The notes under the pieces are model-generated. The model was not told the origin of the DNA, ran no database searches, and saw only the letters and a list, made by a program, of their open reading frames with translations. A DNA stretch of 64,000 bases from Cedecea neteri NBRC 105707 = ATCC 33855 (GTDB lineage Bacteria; Pseudomonadota; Gammaproteobacteria; Enterobacterales; Enterobacteriaceae). The DNA is taken from assembly GCF_001571265.1 (NCBI RefSeq), contig NZ_BCTL01000006.1:1-64000 (forward strand). The letters are read 5' to 3'. Below are positions 9,567 through 18,727 of this stretch, in pieces. A program made the position numbers and the translations under genes. How positions within the stretch are numbered: the stretch's first letter is position 1; every line of letters starts with the position of its first letter.

Positions 9567-10889
9567 ATGCAAGCTTATTTCGACCAACTCGATCGCGTGC
9601 GTTTTGAAGGCCCTAAAACCACCAACCCACTGGCGTTTCGCCACTACAATCCGGATGCATTAATTCTTGGGAAACGTATGGATGAGCACCTGCGTTTCGC
9701 GGCCTGTTACTGGCACACATTCTGCTGGACGGGGGCGGACATGTTCGGCGTAGGTGCATTTGAACGCCCGTGGCAGCAGGCCGGAGATGAAATGGCGCTT
9801 GCGAAGCGCAAGGCTGATGTAGCGTTTGAGTTTTTCCAGAAATTGGGCGTGCCATATTACTGCTTTCATGATGTTGACGTGTCGCCGGAAGGTACGTCGC
9901 TGAAGGAATACCTGAACAATTTTGCTCAGATGACGGAAGTCCTGGCGCAAAAGCAGCAGGAAAGCGGCGTGAAGCTGCTGTGGGGGACGGCTAACTGCTT
10001 TACCCACCCTCGCTACGGTGCCGGAGCAGCAACGAATCCCGATCCCGAAGTGTTCACCTGGGCGGCGACGCAAGTTGTGACGGCAATGAACGCCACGCAT
10101 CAATTAGGCGGGGAAAACTATGTGCTATGGGGCGGGCGTGAAGGCTATGAAACACTGCTGAATACCGACCTGCGGCAGGAGCGCGAGCAAATCGGCCGTT
10201 TCATGCAAATGGTCGTTGAGCACAAGCATAAAATTGGCTTCCGCGGCACGTTGCTTATCGAACCGAAGCCGCAGGAACCGACCAAACATCAGTACGATTA
10301 CGATGTGGCAACGGTCTACGGCTTCCTGAAGCAGTTTGGTCTCGAAAAAGAGATAAAGGTCAATATTGAGGCTAACCACGCGACGCTGGCCGGCCACTCA
10401 TTCCACCACGAAATCGCCAGCGCGATTGCATTGGGGATTTTGGGCTCGGTGGACGCTAACCGGGGCGATCCACAACTGGGTTGGGATACCGATCAGTTCC
10501 CGAACAGCGTCGAGGAAAATGCGCTGGTGATGTATGAGATCCTGAAAGCCGGAGGGTTTACCACTGGTGGCCTGAACTTCGACGCGAAAGTGCGCCGTCA
10601 GAGCACCGATAAATATGACCTGTTCTATGGTCATATCGGTGCCATGGATACGATGGCGCTGGCGCTGAAAGTGGCTGCCCGCATGGTTGAAGACGGAGAG
10701 CTCGATAAACGTGTCGCCAAACGTTACGCCGGGTGGAATAGTGAGCTGGGCCAGCAAATTCTTAAGGGGCAGATATCGCTCGCACAGCTTGCGCAGTACG
10801 CTGAGCAGCACAAGCTGGCCCCGCAGCATCAAAGCGGGCATCAGGAGCTGCTGGAAAACCTGATTAATCATTATTTGTTCGATAACTAA
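9567..10889 (+). CDS. xylA: Xylose isomerase
   Basis: Converts D-xylose to D-xylulose in the cytoplasm, the first step of xylose use. The 440-residue TIM-barrel protein has the active-site histidine/aspartate segment [13 protein letters not shown], metal ligands in [14 protein letters not shown] and [17 protein letters not shown], and the [20 protein letters not shown] motif with the paired aspartates. The frame is open from an ATG at 9552, but the start at 9567 has GGAG at a good distance and gives exactly the E. coli protein length. It is followed after 45 bases by xylB. Confidence 0.98.
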   Translation: MQAYFDQLDRVRFEGPKTTNPLAFRHYNPDALILGKRMDEHLRFAACYWHTFCWTGADMFGVGAFERPWQQAGDEMALAKRKADVAFEFFQKLGVPYYCFHDVDVSPEGTSLKEYLNNFAQMTEVLAQKQQESGVKLLWGTANCFTHPRYGAGAATNPDPEVFTWAATQVVTAMNATHQLGGENYVLWGGREGYETLLNTDLRQEREQIGRFMQMVVEHKHKIGFRGTLLIEPKPQEPTKHQYDYDVATVYGFLKQFGLEKEIKVNIEANHATLAGHSFHHEIASAIALGILGSVDANRGDPQLGWDTDQFPNSVEENALVMYEILKAGGFTTGGLNFDAKVRRQSTDKYDLFYGHIGAMDTMALALKVAARMVEDGELDKRVAKRYAGWNSELGQQILKGQISLAQLAQYAEQHKLAPQHQSGHQELLENLINHYLFDN

Positions 10890-10897
10890 ACTTGCCT

Positions 10898-10917
10898 GCG
10901 CCGCTGAAAAGCGGCGC
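10898..10917 (+). other. Intra-operon hairpin between xylA and xylB
   Basis: A perfect 8-base-pair stem with a GAAA tetraloop (GCGCCGCT-GAAA-AGCGGCGC) sits in the 45-base gap. It lacks a T-run, so it is more likely an mRNA stabiliser for xylA than a terminator. Confidence 0.6.
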
Positions 10918-10934
10918 GATATTAAGGAGCTACC

Positions 10935-12389
10935 ATGTATATCGGCATCGATCTTGGCACTTCGGGCGTGAAAGTGATCCTGCTTAGCGAAGCAGGCGAG
11001 GTGGTGGCTACACGCAGTGAGTCCCTGGCCGTCTCCCGACCTCATTCTCTTTGGTCCGAGCAGGATCCCGAACACTGGTGGCAGGCAACCGATCGCGCGA
11101 TGCGCGCGCTGGGCATGGAACACTCGCTTAGCGGCGTAAAGGCGCTTGGGCTTGCCGGCCAGATGCATGGTGCAACCTTGCTGGACAGCAAACAGCGCGT
11201 GCTTCGCCCGGCCATTCTTTGGAACGATGGCCGCAGCGGGGAGGAATGTGCGCTGCTGGAGAGCAACGTGGAAGAGGCAAGAGCGATAACCGGCAACCTG
11301 ATGATGCCCGGCTTTACCGCGCCTAAGCTTTTGTGGGTCGAGCGTCATGAGCCGGAGATTTTTGCACAAATCAATAAAGTACTGCTGCCGAAGGACTATC
11401 TGCGCCTGAGAATGACCGGCGAATTCGCCAGCGATATGTCCGATGCGGCAGGCACGATGTGGCTGGATGTGGCGAAGCGTGACTGGAGCGAAACGATGCT
11501 CGACGCCTGTCGTCTTTCCCGGCGGCACATGCCTGAATTGTTTGAGGGCAGTGAAATAACCGGCGTGCTGAAGCGTGATGTCGCCGAAAGTTGGAATATG
11601 CCTGCGGTGCCCGTTGTGGCGGGCGGGGGCGACAACGCCGCTGGTGCTATTGGTGTCGGCATGGTCGATGCCGGGCAGGCAATGCTTTCGCTTGGTACCT
11701 CCGGGGTTTATTTTGCCGTCAGCGACGGCTTCCGCAGTAAGCCGGAAAGTGCGGTACACAGTTTTTGCCATGCGTTACCCAACCGCTGGCACCTGATGTC
11801 GGTCATGCTCAGCGCGGCTTCCTGCCTTGACTGGGCGGCAAAACTCACCGGTCTGGGGAGCGTTCCGGCCCTGCTGGCGGCGGCGGAACAGGCAAATCAG
11901 GACGCCGGCGTGGTTTGGTTCCTGCCTTATATTTCCGGGGAGCGTACTCCGCACAATAACCCGCAGGCTAAAGGCACCTTTTTTGGCCTGACCCATCAGC
12001 ACGGCCCAGCAGAACTTGCCCGCGCGGTGCTGGAAGGTGTGGGCTATGCGCTGGCGGACGGCATGGATGTTGTACATGAATGCGGCATTACGCCGGGCAG
12101 TATCACGCTCATTGGCGGCGGCGCGCGCAGCCCGTACTGGCGGCAAATGTTGGCGGATATCAGCGGACAGGTGCTGGATTACCGGACAGGCGGTGACGTT
12201 GGGCCTGCGCTTGGGGCGGCTCGCCTGGCGCAAATCGCGCTCTCACCGGGTCAGCCTTTGCAGGCTCTGCTGCCCCAGCCGCCTTTGGAGCAAAGGCATC
12301 AGCCTGATTTGGCTCGCCACCAGCGCTATGCTGGGCGGCGCCAGGTGTTTAACCAGATTTATCAGCAACTGCTGCCGCTGATGTCCTGA
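10935..12389 (+). CDS. xylB: Xylulokinase
   Basis: Phosphorylates D-xylulose to xylulose 5-phosphate, feeding the pentose phosphate pathway. The 484-residue FGGY-family kinase matches the E. coli length. Visible motifs are the N-terminal phosphate-binding MYIGIDLGTSGVK, the substrate region LAGQMHGATLL with LWNDGRSGEEC, the central GGGDNAAGAIGVGM and the C-terminal IGGGARSPYWRQMLADI nucleotide-binding motif. AAGGAGCTACC precedes the ATG. Second gene of the xylAB operon. Confidence 0.98.
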   Translation: MYIGIDLGTSGVKVILLSEAGEVVATRSESLAVSRPHSLWSEQDPEHWWQATDRAMRALGMEHSLSGVKALGLAGQMHGATLLDSKQRVLRPAILWNDGRSGEECALLESNVEEARAITGNLMMPGFTAPKLLWVERHEPEIFAQINKVLLPKDYLRLRMTGEFASDMSDAAGTMWLDVAKRDWSETMLDACRLSRRHMPELFEGSEITGVLKRDVAESWNMPAVPVVAGGGDNAAGAIGVGMVDAGQAMLSLGTSGVYFAVSDGFRSKPESAVHSFCHALPNRWHLMSVMLSAASCLDWAAKLTGLGSVPALLAAAEQANQDAGVVWFLPYISGERTPHNNPQAKGTFFGLTHQHGPAELARAVLEGVGYALADGMDVVHECGITPGSITLIGGGARSPYWRQMLADISGQVLDYRTGGDVGPALGAARLAQIALSPGQPLQALLPQPPLEQRHQPDLARHQRYAGRRQVFNQIYQQLLPLMS

Positions 12390-12515
12390 TAGCCGTGGAA
12401 GGATCAGGGTGAGAGGCATCGTCTCAAACCAACATAACTTTGTCCGTTTTTGGTATCAGCGCTTGCGGAATCCCCTGTCAGAATGGTTTTAAGCAAACCA
12501 ATGAGGAGTCCGAAT

Positions 12516-13058
12516 ATGTCACGTACTGCGCTGATCAACATCGATACCCAACGGTCCTTCTTCCACCGGAATTACTGGCAAGAGGACGATGTCCCTGCGT
12601 TTCAGCGGGCGATGCTGGCACTTATTGCTGGCTGCCAGCAGAAAGGGGTGCCGGTGGTGGATATCTTCCACGTGGATGAAGACGATGTTTTTTCTCTGGC
12701 GTCCGGGTTTGTCACGCCGATGCCGTTTTTACAGCACCAGGCGGCGGTCAGCTTCCAGAAACACGTCCACAATGCGTTTACCGATACCGGGCTGGATCAT
12801 TGGCTCCGTACCCGAGACATCAACCACCTGATTATCTGCGGGATCCGCACCGAGCAATGCTGTGAAACCACCACACGCGTTGCCTCTGACCTGGGCTATC
12901 GGGTTTCTTTCGTGAGCGAGGCCATGCTCACCTTCCCGATGACCTGGAAAGGCGTTACGCTGGACGCCGCCACCCTGCGCCACCGTACTGAAACCGTGCT
13001 GGCCGGGCGGTTCGCCGAAATACAAACCGTAGCCGAGTGTCTGGAGTCGCTGGAATGA
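12516..13058 (+). CDS. Isochorismatase-family cysteine hydrolase
   Basis: A 180-residue cytoplasmic hydrolase of the isochorismatase/nicotinamidase superfamily. The catalytic triad is visible: Asp in INIDTQRSFF, Lys in SFQKHVHNAF and Cys in CGIRTEQCCETTT. The substrate cannot be told from the sequence; members hydrolyse nicotinamide, N-carbamoyl compounds or isochorismate. The frame opens upstream at 12450, but the ATG at 12516 is preceded by GAGGAG at 7 bases and begins right at the domain. Its stop overlaps the start of the next gene by 4 bases (ATGA), so the two form one unit. The location between xylB and wecH is where E. coli has yiaA/yiaB. Confidence 0.85.
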   Translation: MSRTALINIDTQRSFFHRNYWQEDDVPAFQRAMLALIAGCQQKGVPVVDIFHVDEDDVFSLASGFVTPMPFLQHQAAVSFQKHVHNAFTDTGLDHWLRTRDINHLIICGIRTEQCCETTTRVASDLGYRVSFVSEAMLTFPMTWKGVTLDAATLRHRTETVLAGRFAEIQTVAECLESLE

Positions 13059-13978
13059 GTATTGGGGTCTGGTTTGTGGTGCTGCCGGGGATTTTATCCC
13101 TCGATCTGAGCGGCCCGGCGGAAACGCTGGGGCTGGCGAGGAACGCGTTTGATCTGCACTACATAGGGCCGGACCCTGAGGTTGAAACCTCTATCGGCCT
13201 GACTTTCAGCGGCATTCAGCCGTTACCTGAAAACCTTCCCGCCGGGAGCCTGCTGGTGCTGCCCGGCGTATGTGATTCAAACCGGTTTTTTGCCACACCG
13301 CAGGCGGAAGAAGTCCGGCGTTGGTTAACCCGCTTGCAGCCGCAAATTCACAGCCAGCAGCTTAACCTGATGTGCGTGTGTTCCGGGGCGCTGCTGGCAG
13401 CTCGTGCGGGGTTGATGCACGGCATTCAGTGCACAACGCATCATGACGTCCTTGAGCGATTGAAATCGGCGGCCCCCGGCGCGCAGGTCAAAGACAACCG
13501 GATTTTTGTTGAAGACCGGGGGATTTGGACCAGCGCCGGGATCACCTCCGGGATCGATCTTTCCCTGCATTTGATTAACCGCTACTGCGGCCCGAGGGTG
13601 GCGCTGGAGGTAGCCAGAGAGATGGTGGTCTGGTTCCGCCGCTCGGGCGATGACCCGCAGCTTTCACCCTGGCTTCGCTACCGGAACCATATTCATCCTG
13701 CAGTGCACCGTGCGCAGGATCTGCTTGCCGCCTCGCCTGAAGCGCCCTGGCCGGTACCGGAAATTGCCGACCGGGTTCACGTCAGCCCCCGGCACTTATC
13801 CCGCCTTTTTCAGCAGCATCTGGGCATATCCGTGCGCGACTATCTGGAACAGTTGCGGCTTGCGGTGGCGGAACAGCGTCTGCAGCAAGGGCAACGCATG
13901 GAGCAAGCGGCCAGCGCCGCTGGGTTTTCCTCCCCGCGCCAGCTCCATCGGGCGCGGAGCAGAGTACGTGGCGCTTAG
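13055..13978 (+). CDS. GlxA-type AraC-family transcriptional regulator
   Basis: A 307-residue regulator with an N-terminal DJ-1/PfpI-like domain (about residues 1-180, elbow motif [14 protein letters not shown]) and a C-terminal AraC helix-turn-helix domain (about 210-305; [21 protein letters not shown]). This is the GlxA/FtrA architecture. The first and more conserved DNA-binding helix-turn-helix is complete, and the second ([19 protein letters not shown]) also looks intact. The start is fixed by ATGA overlap with the upstream hydrolase. GlxA-type regulators often control the enzyme gene beside them, so this one probably senses a metabolite related to the hydrolase substrate; that is inference. 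Its stop overlaps the convergent wecH stop. Confidence 0.85.
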   Translation: MSIGVWFVVLPGILSLDLSGPAETLGLARNAFDLHYIGPDPEVETSIGLTFSGIQPLPENLPAGSLLVLPGVCDSNRFFATPQAEEVRRWLTRLQPQIHSQQLNLMCVCSGALLAARAGLMHGIQCTTHHDVLERLKSAAPGAQVKDNRIFVEDRGIWTSAGITSGIDLSLHLINRYCGPRVALEVAREMVVWFRRSGDDPQLSPWLRYRNHIHPAVHRAQDLLAASPEAPWPVPEIADRVHVSPRHLSRLFQQHLGISVRDYLEQLRLAVAEQRLQQGQRMEQAASAAGFSSPRQLHRARSRVRGA

Positions 13979-14970
13979 CTAACCAGTTTTTTGCGGTCTA
14001 GCTTTCCAACGCCAACGGCCAGTAGCAGGCTTCCAGCCAGCGTTGCGCCGAAGATCCACAGAATATCCAGCACCGGCCAGTGGGTCAGCTCAATATTATG
14101 GGTGCGCAGGTAATGGATAATCAGCGCATGAAAACCATAAATACCCAGCGAGTAGCGTGAGATAAACGTCAGGCCGGGCAGCGGACGCTGGTTCAGGCAG
14201 TTCTTCGCGACGACCAGCAGGCTGATGGCGGCGATAAATACCAGCGGGCCACAATAGACGTAGAAGGTTTCGGCGAAGTTCTGGTTAATCTCCAATTGCC
14301 GATGAGTGCCTAGCGCAATGGAAATAACGCAAATCACAAACAGGCCGCCCGCCAGGCCACTGACGCCTTTTCTTTGGGTATCGAACATGCCAATCGCCCG
14401 GCCTAACAGCCCGTAAAGCACGTAATAGAAGGTATCGCCGTTAATATAGAGGTTAACGGGCAGCCAGCGCATATTGCCCAACGTTTGCGGTACCGTGTTG
14501 GGGTTGGCCACCACGCCGAGCAGCACCATCAGCCCAAGGATTGTTACGGCGCTGACCTTCTTCACCTGTATCAGCGGCGAAAGCAGGTAAATCACCATAA
14601 TCGCGAAGAAGAACCACAGGTGATAGAACACCGGTTTTACCAGGATGTAGCGCAGTGCAAGGCCGACGCTTATCGGGGTAAACAGCCAGATATAGAGCAG
14701 CGCAATGGCGCTATAAAACAGCAGGCAGCTGGCTATGCGAAGAAAGTGGCGCTGCTGTGCGCTGCGTTCGCCAAAAAACAGGTACCCGGAAATCATGAAA
14801 AACAGCGGCACGCTGACGCGAGAAGCCGAGTTCAAAACGTTTGAAAAATCCCAGCTAAACGCAGTGACGGTGTGTGGGTTGGTAATGTACCAGGTCGTGG
14901 TGTGGATCATGACCACCATCAGGCAGGCGATGCCCCGAAGGTTATCTATCCAGTTTATTTTTTGCTGCAT
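13975..14970 (-). CDS. wecH: O-acetyltransferase WecH
   Basis: An inner-membrane acyltransferase-3 protein of 331 residues, the length of E. coli WecH (YiaH), which O-acetylates enterobacterial common antigen. It begins [20 protein letters not shown] with the family motif DNLRGIA and the catalytic-type histidine in VVMIHTTTW; about ten membrane segments follow, with [17 protein letters not shown] and [16 protein letters not shown] typical of the family. The frame continues 34 codons upstream, but AGAGGAACGA before the ATG at 14970 and the agreement with E. coli fix the start. It ends tail to tail with the GlxA-type gene, overlapping by 4 bases. Confidence 0.95.
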   Translation of the reverse strand: MQQKINWIDNLRGIACLMVVMIHTTTWYITNPHTVTAFSWDFSNVLNSASRVSVPLFFMISGYLFFGERSAQQRHFLRIASCLLFYSAIALLYIWLFTPISVGLALRYILVKPVFYHLWFFFAIMVIYLLSPLIQVKKVSAVTILGLMVLLGVVANPNTVPQTLGNMRWLPVNLYINGDTFYYVLYGLLGRAIGMFDTQRKGVSGLAGGLFVICVISIALGTHRQLEINQNFAETFYVYCGPLVFIAAISLLVVAKNCLNQRPLPGLTFISRYSLGIYGFHALIIHYLRTHNIELTHWPVLDILWIFGATLAGSLLLAVGVGKLDRKKLVS

Positions 14971-15115
14971 TCGTTCCTCTGAACCCGCTTGCTTACCCGT
15001 GTCCGGAAATGTCTGAGTTTGCCCGGCGCATCTTGCTATCCGCGTGGCGGCTTCGCAAAATGCCTGCTGCACGAGGAGTAGATATAAGAAACCGAGTTTA
15101 ACGTAATGGTAGTGA

Positions 15116-15457
15116 ATGATGATGGCAGAAAGAAAAAATAGACTCCTCTTAACCGCTTTTTTCGCGCTGATGCTTAGCGCCTGCAGTTCTCCACCGCAGG
15201 AAGGCCAGGCCGCGCAGAAGCTGCGTCCCGTTGTTCACACCGAAGCGATGGAACTTGCCTGTAAAAATCAGGCCGCGTACCGCTACAACACCCAGCCACA
15301 GCGCATTAATCTGTCAGACTTTAAGCAGTATCAGGCCAGCTACGAACTGATGGGCAGCACCGCCCGTAGAGAAGGCTTTACCTGCTCATTTGACGAAAGT
15401 GGTCAATTTTCACACCTTTCCAGCCGCGAAAACCTCAATCAACGGGCAACAACCTGA
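15116..15457 (+). CDS. ysaB: Lipoprotein YsaB
   Basis: A small lipoprotein of about 113 residues with a signal peptide ending in the lipobox LSAC (Cys 23 from the first ATG), so it should be lipid-anchored. The C-terminal half ([19 protein letters not shown] ... [16 protein letters not shown]) matches E. coli YsaB, which lies in the same place between wecH and glyQ. Three ATG codons in a row at 15116, 15119 and 15122 make the exact start uncertain and no strong ribosome site is visible. Function unknown in the family. Confidence 0.85.
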   Translation: MMMAERKNRLLLTAFFALMLSACSSPPQEGQAAQKLRPVVHTEAMELACKNQAAYRYNTQPQRINLSDFKQYQASYELMGSTARREGFTCSFDESGQFSHLSSRENLNQRATT

Positions 15458-15491
15458 CGCCTTTCTCCCTCACGGCCGTTCCGTTGCCGTG

Positions 15492-15524
15492 TTGATACAA
15501 CTCGACCGCGTTTGCGTATATACT
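15492..15524 (+). promoter_or_regulatory. Probable glyQS promoter
   Basis: TTGATA at 15492-15497 and overlapping TATATA/TATACT at 15517-15524 form a sigma70-like pair about 40 bases before the glyQ start. The spacing of 19-21 bases is longer than ideal, so the exact hexamers are uncertain. Confidence 0.4.
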
Positions 15525-15565
15525 GGCCGCTTCTCTTAAATCCACCGAACGCGTGCGAATTCAAC

Positions 15566-16477
15566 ATGCAAAAGTTTGATACCAAGACCTTTCAAGGCCT
15601 GATCCTGACTTTACAGGACTACTGGGCTCGCCAGGGCTGCACCATTGTTCAACCTTTGGACATGGAAGTAGGCGCAGGCACCTCTCACCCGATGACCAGC
15701 CTGCGTGCCTTAGGCCCGGAGCCGATGGCCACTGCTTACGTGCAGCCGTCCCGCCGTCCTACCGACGGCCGCTATGGCGAAAACCCGAACCGTTTACAGC
15801 ACTACTATCAGTTCCAGGTGGTGATTAAGCCTTCCCCGGACAACATTCAGGAGCTGTACCTCGGGTCGCTGAAAGAGCTGGGTATGGATCCAACGATTCA
15901 TGACATTCGCTTCGTGGAAGATAACTGGGAAAACCCAACGCTTGGCGCATGGGGCCTGGGCTGGGAAGTGTGGCTTAACGGCATGGAAGTGACGCAGTTC
16001 ACCTACTTCCAGCAGGTTGGCGGCCTGGAGTGTAAGCCGGTGACCGGCGAAATCACCTACGGTTTAGAGCGTCTTGCCATGTACATTCAGGGCGTAGACA
16101 GCGTTTACGACCTCGTGTGGAGCGACGGCCCGCTGGGTAAAACCACCTACGGCGACGTGTTCCACCAGAACGAAGTGGAGCAGTCCACCTATAACTTCGA
16201 ATATGCCGACGTGGACTTCCTGTTCACCTGCTTCGAGCAGTACGAGAAAGAAGCGCAGCAGCTGCTGGCGCTGGAAACTCCGCTGCCGCTGCCGGCCTAT
16301 GAACGTATTCTGAAAGCCGCTCACAGCTTTAACCTGCTGGATGCGCGCAAGGCCATTTCGGTGACCGAGCGCCAGCGCTACATTCTGCGCATTCGCACCC
16401 TGACCAAAGCCGTGGCCGAAGCCTACTACGCTTCTCGTGAAGCGCTTGGCTTCCCGATGTGCAATAAGAACAACTAA
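15566..16477 (+). CDS. glyQ: Glycyl-tRNA synthetase alpha subunit
   Basis: Catalytic subunit of the alpha2beta2 bacterial glycyl-tRNA synthetase, charging tRNA-Gly in the cytoplasm. The 303-residue product matches the E. coli protein nearly residue for residue ([20 protein letters not shown] and the motif [20 protein letters not shown]). The frame opens upstream at 15512, inside the likely promoter, so the start is the ATG at 15566 that gives the conserved N-terminus. glyS follows after 9 bases in an operon. Confidence 0.99.
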   Translation: MQKFDTKTFQGLILTLQDYWARQGCTIVQPLDMEVGAGTSHPMTSLRALGPEPMATAYVQPSRRPTDGRYGENPNRLQHYYQFQVVIKPSPDNIQELYLGSLKELGMDPTIHDIRFVEDNWENPTLGAWGLGWEVWLNGMEVTQFTYFQQVGGLECKPVTGEITYGLERLAMYIQGVDSVYDLVWSDGPLGKTTYGDVFHQNEVEQSTYNFEYADVDFLFTCFEQYEKEAQQLLALETPLPLPAYERILKAAHSFNLLDARKAISVTERQRYILRIRTLTKAVAEAYYASREALGFPMCNKNN

Positions 16478-16486
16478 GAGGCCGCC

Positions 16487-18556
16487 ATGTCTGAAAAAAC
16501 TTTTCTGGTGGAGATTGGCACTGAAGAGCTGCCACCAAAAGCCCTGCGCAGCCTGGCTGAATCCTTCGCTGCCAACGTTACCGCCGAGCTGGATGCGGCC
16601 AACATCGCCCACGGCGAAGTAAAATGGTTTGCTGCTCCGCGTCGCCTGGCGCTGAAAATCGCTAATCTGGCGGCTTCTCAGCCGGATCGCGAAGTCGAAA
16701 AACGCGGCCCTGCGGTGTCTGCGGCGTTTGACGCCGAAGGCAAACCAAGCAAAGCCGCCGAAGGCTGGGCTCGTGGCTGCGGAATTACCGTTGACCAGGC
16801 CGAGCGTCTGGCGACCGACAAAGGCGAATGGCTGATGTACCGCGCCCATGTGAAGGGCGAAAGCGTGCAGGCTCTGCTGCCGAACATGATCGCCACTTCC
16901 CTGGCGAAACTGCCGATTCCTAAGCTGATGCGCTGGGGCGCGTCCGACATTCAGTTCGTGCGCCCGGTTCACACCGTGACGCTGCTGCTGGGTGACGAAC
17001 TGATCCCTGCCACTATTCTGGGCATTCAGTCAGATCGCGTGATTCGCGGCCACCGCTTTATGGGCGAGCCGGAATTCACCATCGACAATGCCGACCAGTA
17101 CCCGCAGATCCTGCTGGAGCGCGGGAAGGTCATCGCTGATTACGAAGCGCGTAAAGCCACCATCAAACGTGATGCCGAAGAAGCCGCCCGTAAAATTGGC
17201 GGTAACGCGGACCTGAGCGAAAGCCTGCTGGAAGAAGTTACCTCGCTGGTGGAATGGCCGGTGGTGCTGACCGCGAAGTTTGAAGAGAAATTCCTGGCCG
17301 TGCCTGCCGAAGCGCTGGTTTACACCATGAAGGGTGACCAGAAGTACTTCCCGGTTTACGACAACAGCGGCAAGCTGCTGCCAAACTTCATCTTCGTGAC
17401 GAACATCGAGTCGAAAGACCCGGTGCAGATCATTTCCGGTAACGAGAAGGTGGTTCGCCCGCGCCTGGCGGACGCCGAATTCTTCTTCAATACCGACCGC
17501 AAAAAGCGTCTGGAAGATAACCTGCCGCGTCTGGAAACCGTATTGTTCCAGAAAGAGCTGGGCACCTTGCGCGACAAAACTAACCGCATCGAAGCGCTTT
17601 CCGGCTGGATTGCGGGCCAGATTGGCGCAGACGTGAACCACGCGACACGCGCTGGCCTGCTGTCCAAGTGTGACCTGATGACCAACATGGTGTTCGAGTT
17701 TACCGACACCCAGGGCATCATGGGCATGCACTACGCCCGTCACGACGGCGAAGCGGAAGACGTAGCGGTTGCGCTGAACGAGCAGTATCAGCCACGCTTT
17801 GCGGGCGATGAACTGCCGTCTAACCTGGTGGCCTGTGCGGTGGCGATTGCCGACAAGATGGACACCCTCGCGGGCATCTTCGGTATTGGTCAGCATCCAA
17901 AAGGCGATAAAGACCCGTTCGCGCTGCGCCGTGCCGCGCTGGGCGTGCTGCGTATTATCGTTGAGAAAAACCTGCCGCTGGATCTGCAGACCCTGACCGA
18001 AGAAGCGGTTCGCCTCTACGGCAGCAAGCTGACCAACACCAACGTGGTGGATGAGGTTATCGACTTTATGCTGGGCCGCTTCCGCGCCTGGTATCAGGAA
18101 GAAGGCCATGCGGTTGACACCATTCAGGCGGTGCTGGCTCGTCGTCCAACTAAACCGGCGGACTTCGACGCTCGCATGAAGGCGGTTTCCCACTTCCGTA
18201 CTCTGGAAGCGGCGGCGTCCCTGGCGGCGGCTAACAAGCGTGTGTCCAACATTCTTGCCAAGTCCGATGAAGTGCTGAACGACATCGTGCATGCTTCTGT
18301 CCTGAAAGAGGCCGAAGAAATTCGCCTGGCGACTAACGTGGTTGTGCTGCGCGATAAGCTGCAGCCGTACTTCGCCGAAGGCCGTTACCAGGAAGCCCTG
18401 GAAGAGCTGGCCAACCTGCGCGAGCCGGTGGATGAGTTCTTCGACAAGGTGATGGTCAACGCGGAAGACAAAGACCTGCGTATTAACCGTCTGACGCTGC
18501 TGACCAAGCTGCGCGAGCTGTTCCTGCAGGTGGCGGATATCTCCCTGCTGCAGTAA
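16487..18556 (+). CDS. glyS: Glycyl-tRNA synthetase beta subunit
   Basis: The 689-residue beta subunit of glycyl-tRNA synthetase, equal in length to E. coli GlyS. It opens with the conserved [23 protein letters not shown], contains the HD-like region ([28 protein letters not shown]), and ends with the anticodon-binding domain (about residues 580-689). It supplies tRNA recognition for the alpha subunit. AGAGGCCGCC precedes the ATG. The operon ends in a strong terminator. Confidence 0.99.
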   Translation: MSEKTFLVEIGTEELPPKALRSLAESFAANVTAELDAANIAHGEVKWFAAPRRLALKIANLAASQPDREVEKRGPAVSAAFDAEGKPSKAAEGWARGCGITVDQAERLATDKGEWLMYRAHVKGESVQALLPNMIATSLAKLPIPKLMRWGASDIQFVRPVHTVTLLLGDELIPATILGIQSDRVIRGHRFMGEPEFTIDNADQYPQILLERGKVIADYEARKATIKRDAEEAARKIGGNADLSESLLEEVTSLVEWPVVLTAKFEEKFLAVPAEALVYTMKGDQKYFPVYDNSGKLLPNFIFVTNIESKDPVQIISGNEKVVRPRLADAEFFFNTDRKKRLEDNLPRLETVLFQKELGTLRDKTNRIEALSGWIAGQIGADVNHATRAGLLSKCDLMTNMVFEFTDTQGIMGMHYARHDGEAEDVAVALNEQYQPRFAGDELPSNLVACAVAIADKMDTLAGIFGIGQHPKGDKDPFALRRAALGVLRIIVEKNLPLDLQTLTEEAVRLYGSKLTNTNVVDEVIDFMLGRFRAWYQEEGHAVDTIQAVLARRPTKPADFDARMKAVSHFRTLEAAASLAAANKRVSNILAKSDEVLNDIVHASVLKEAEEIRLATNVVVLRDKLQPYFAEGRYQEALEELANLREPVDEFFDKVMVNAEDKDLRINRLTLLTKLRELFLQVADISLLQ

Positions 18557-18583
18557 TGGCTATGTGTTGTGAATAAATCCCTA

Positions 18584-18606
18584 AACCCGCTTCGGCGGGT
18601 TTTTTA
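18584..18606 (+). terminator. glyQS terminator
   Basis: Stem AACCCGC / GCGGGTT with a TTCG loop followed by a run of Ts, 28 bases after the glyS stop: a standard intrinsic terminator. Confidence 0.92.
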
Positions 18607-18637
18607 TTGATTTTTTTACTTTCAAATATCAATGGAT

Positions 18638-18665
18638 TAACAAAAAGTCGCGCCAGGGGCGATAA
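18638..18665 (+). promoter_or_regulatory. Possible FliA (sigma28) promoter for the chemoreceptor
   Basis: GGCGATAA at 18658-18665 matches the sigma28 -10 consensus GCCGATAA at seven of eight bases, with TAACAAAA about 12 bases before it as a weak -35. Chemoreceptor genes in enterics are usually FliA-dependent, and the position gives a leader of about 55 bases. Confidence 0.4.
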
Positions 18666-18674
18666 GGTAAATCT

Positions 18675-18726
18675 GCGCCGAACCGATATATTTCATATCG
18701 GCCACTACTTCAGGAACGTTCGGCGC
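18675..18726 (+). promoter_or_regulatory. Structured 5' leader of the chemoreceptor mRNA
   Basis: The 9-base block GCGCCGAAC (18675-18683) is perfectly complementary to GTTCGGCGC (18718-18726), which ends one base before the ATG. Between them lies a second perfect hairpin CCGATAT-ATTTC-ATATCGG (18683-18701), and the ribosome-site candidate AGGAA (18712-18716) falls in the unpaired remainder. The outer stem would close the region immediately before the start codon, suggesting translational control. This is read directly from the bases; function is inferred. Confidence 0.55.
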
Positions 18727-18727
18727 T

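Noticed and set aside
10398-11771. A 457-codon minus-strand frame across xylA and xylB
   Set aside because: It runs antisense through two certain genes and across their gap; its His/Gln/Arg-rich composition is typical of a shadow frame.
17030-18292. A 420-codon minus-strand frame opposite glyS
   Set aside because: Antisense to glyS with no motif or start signal.
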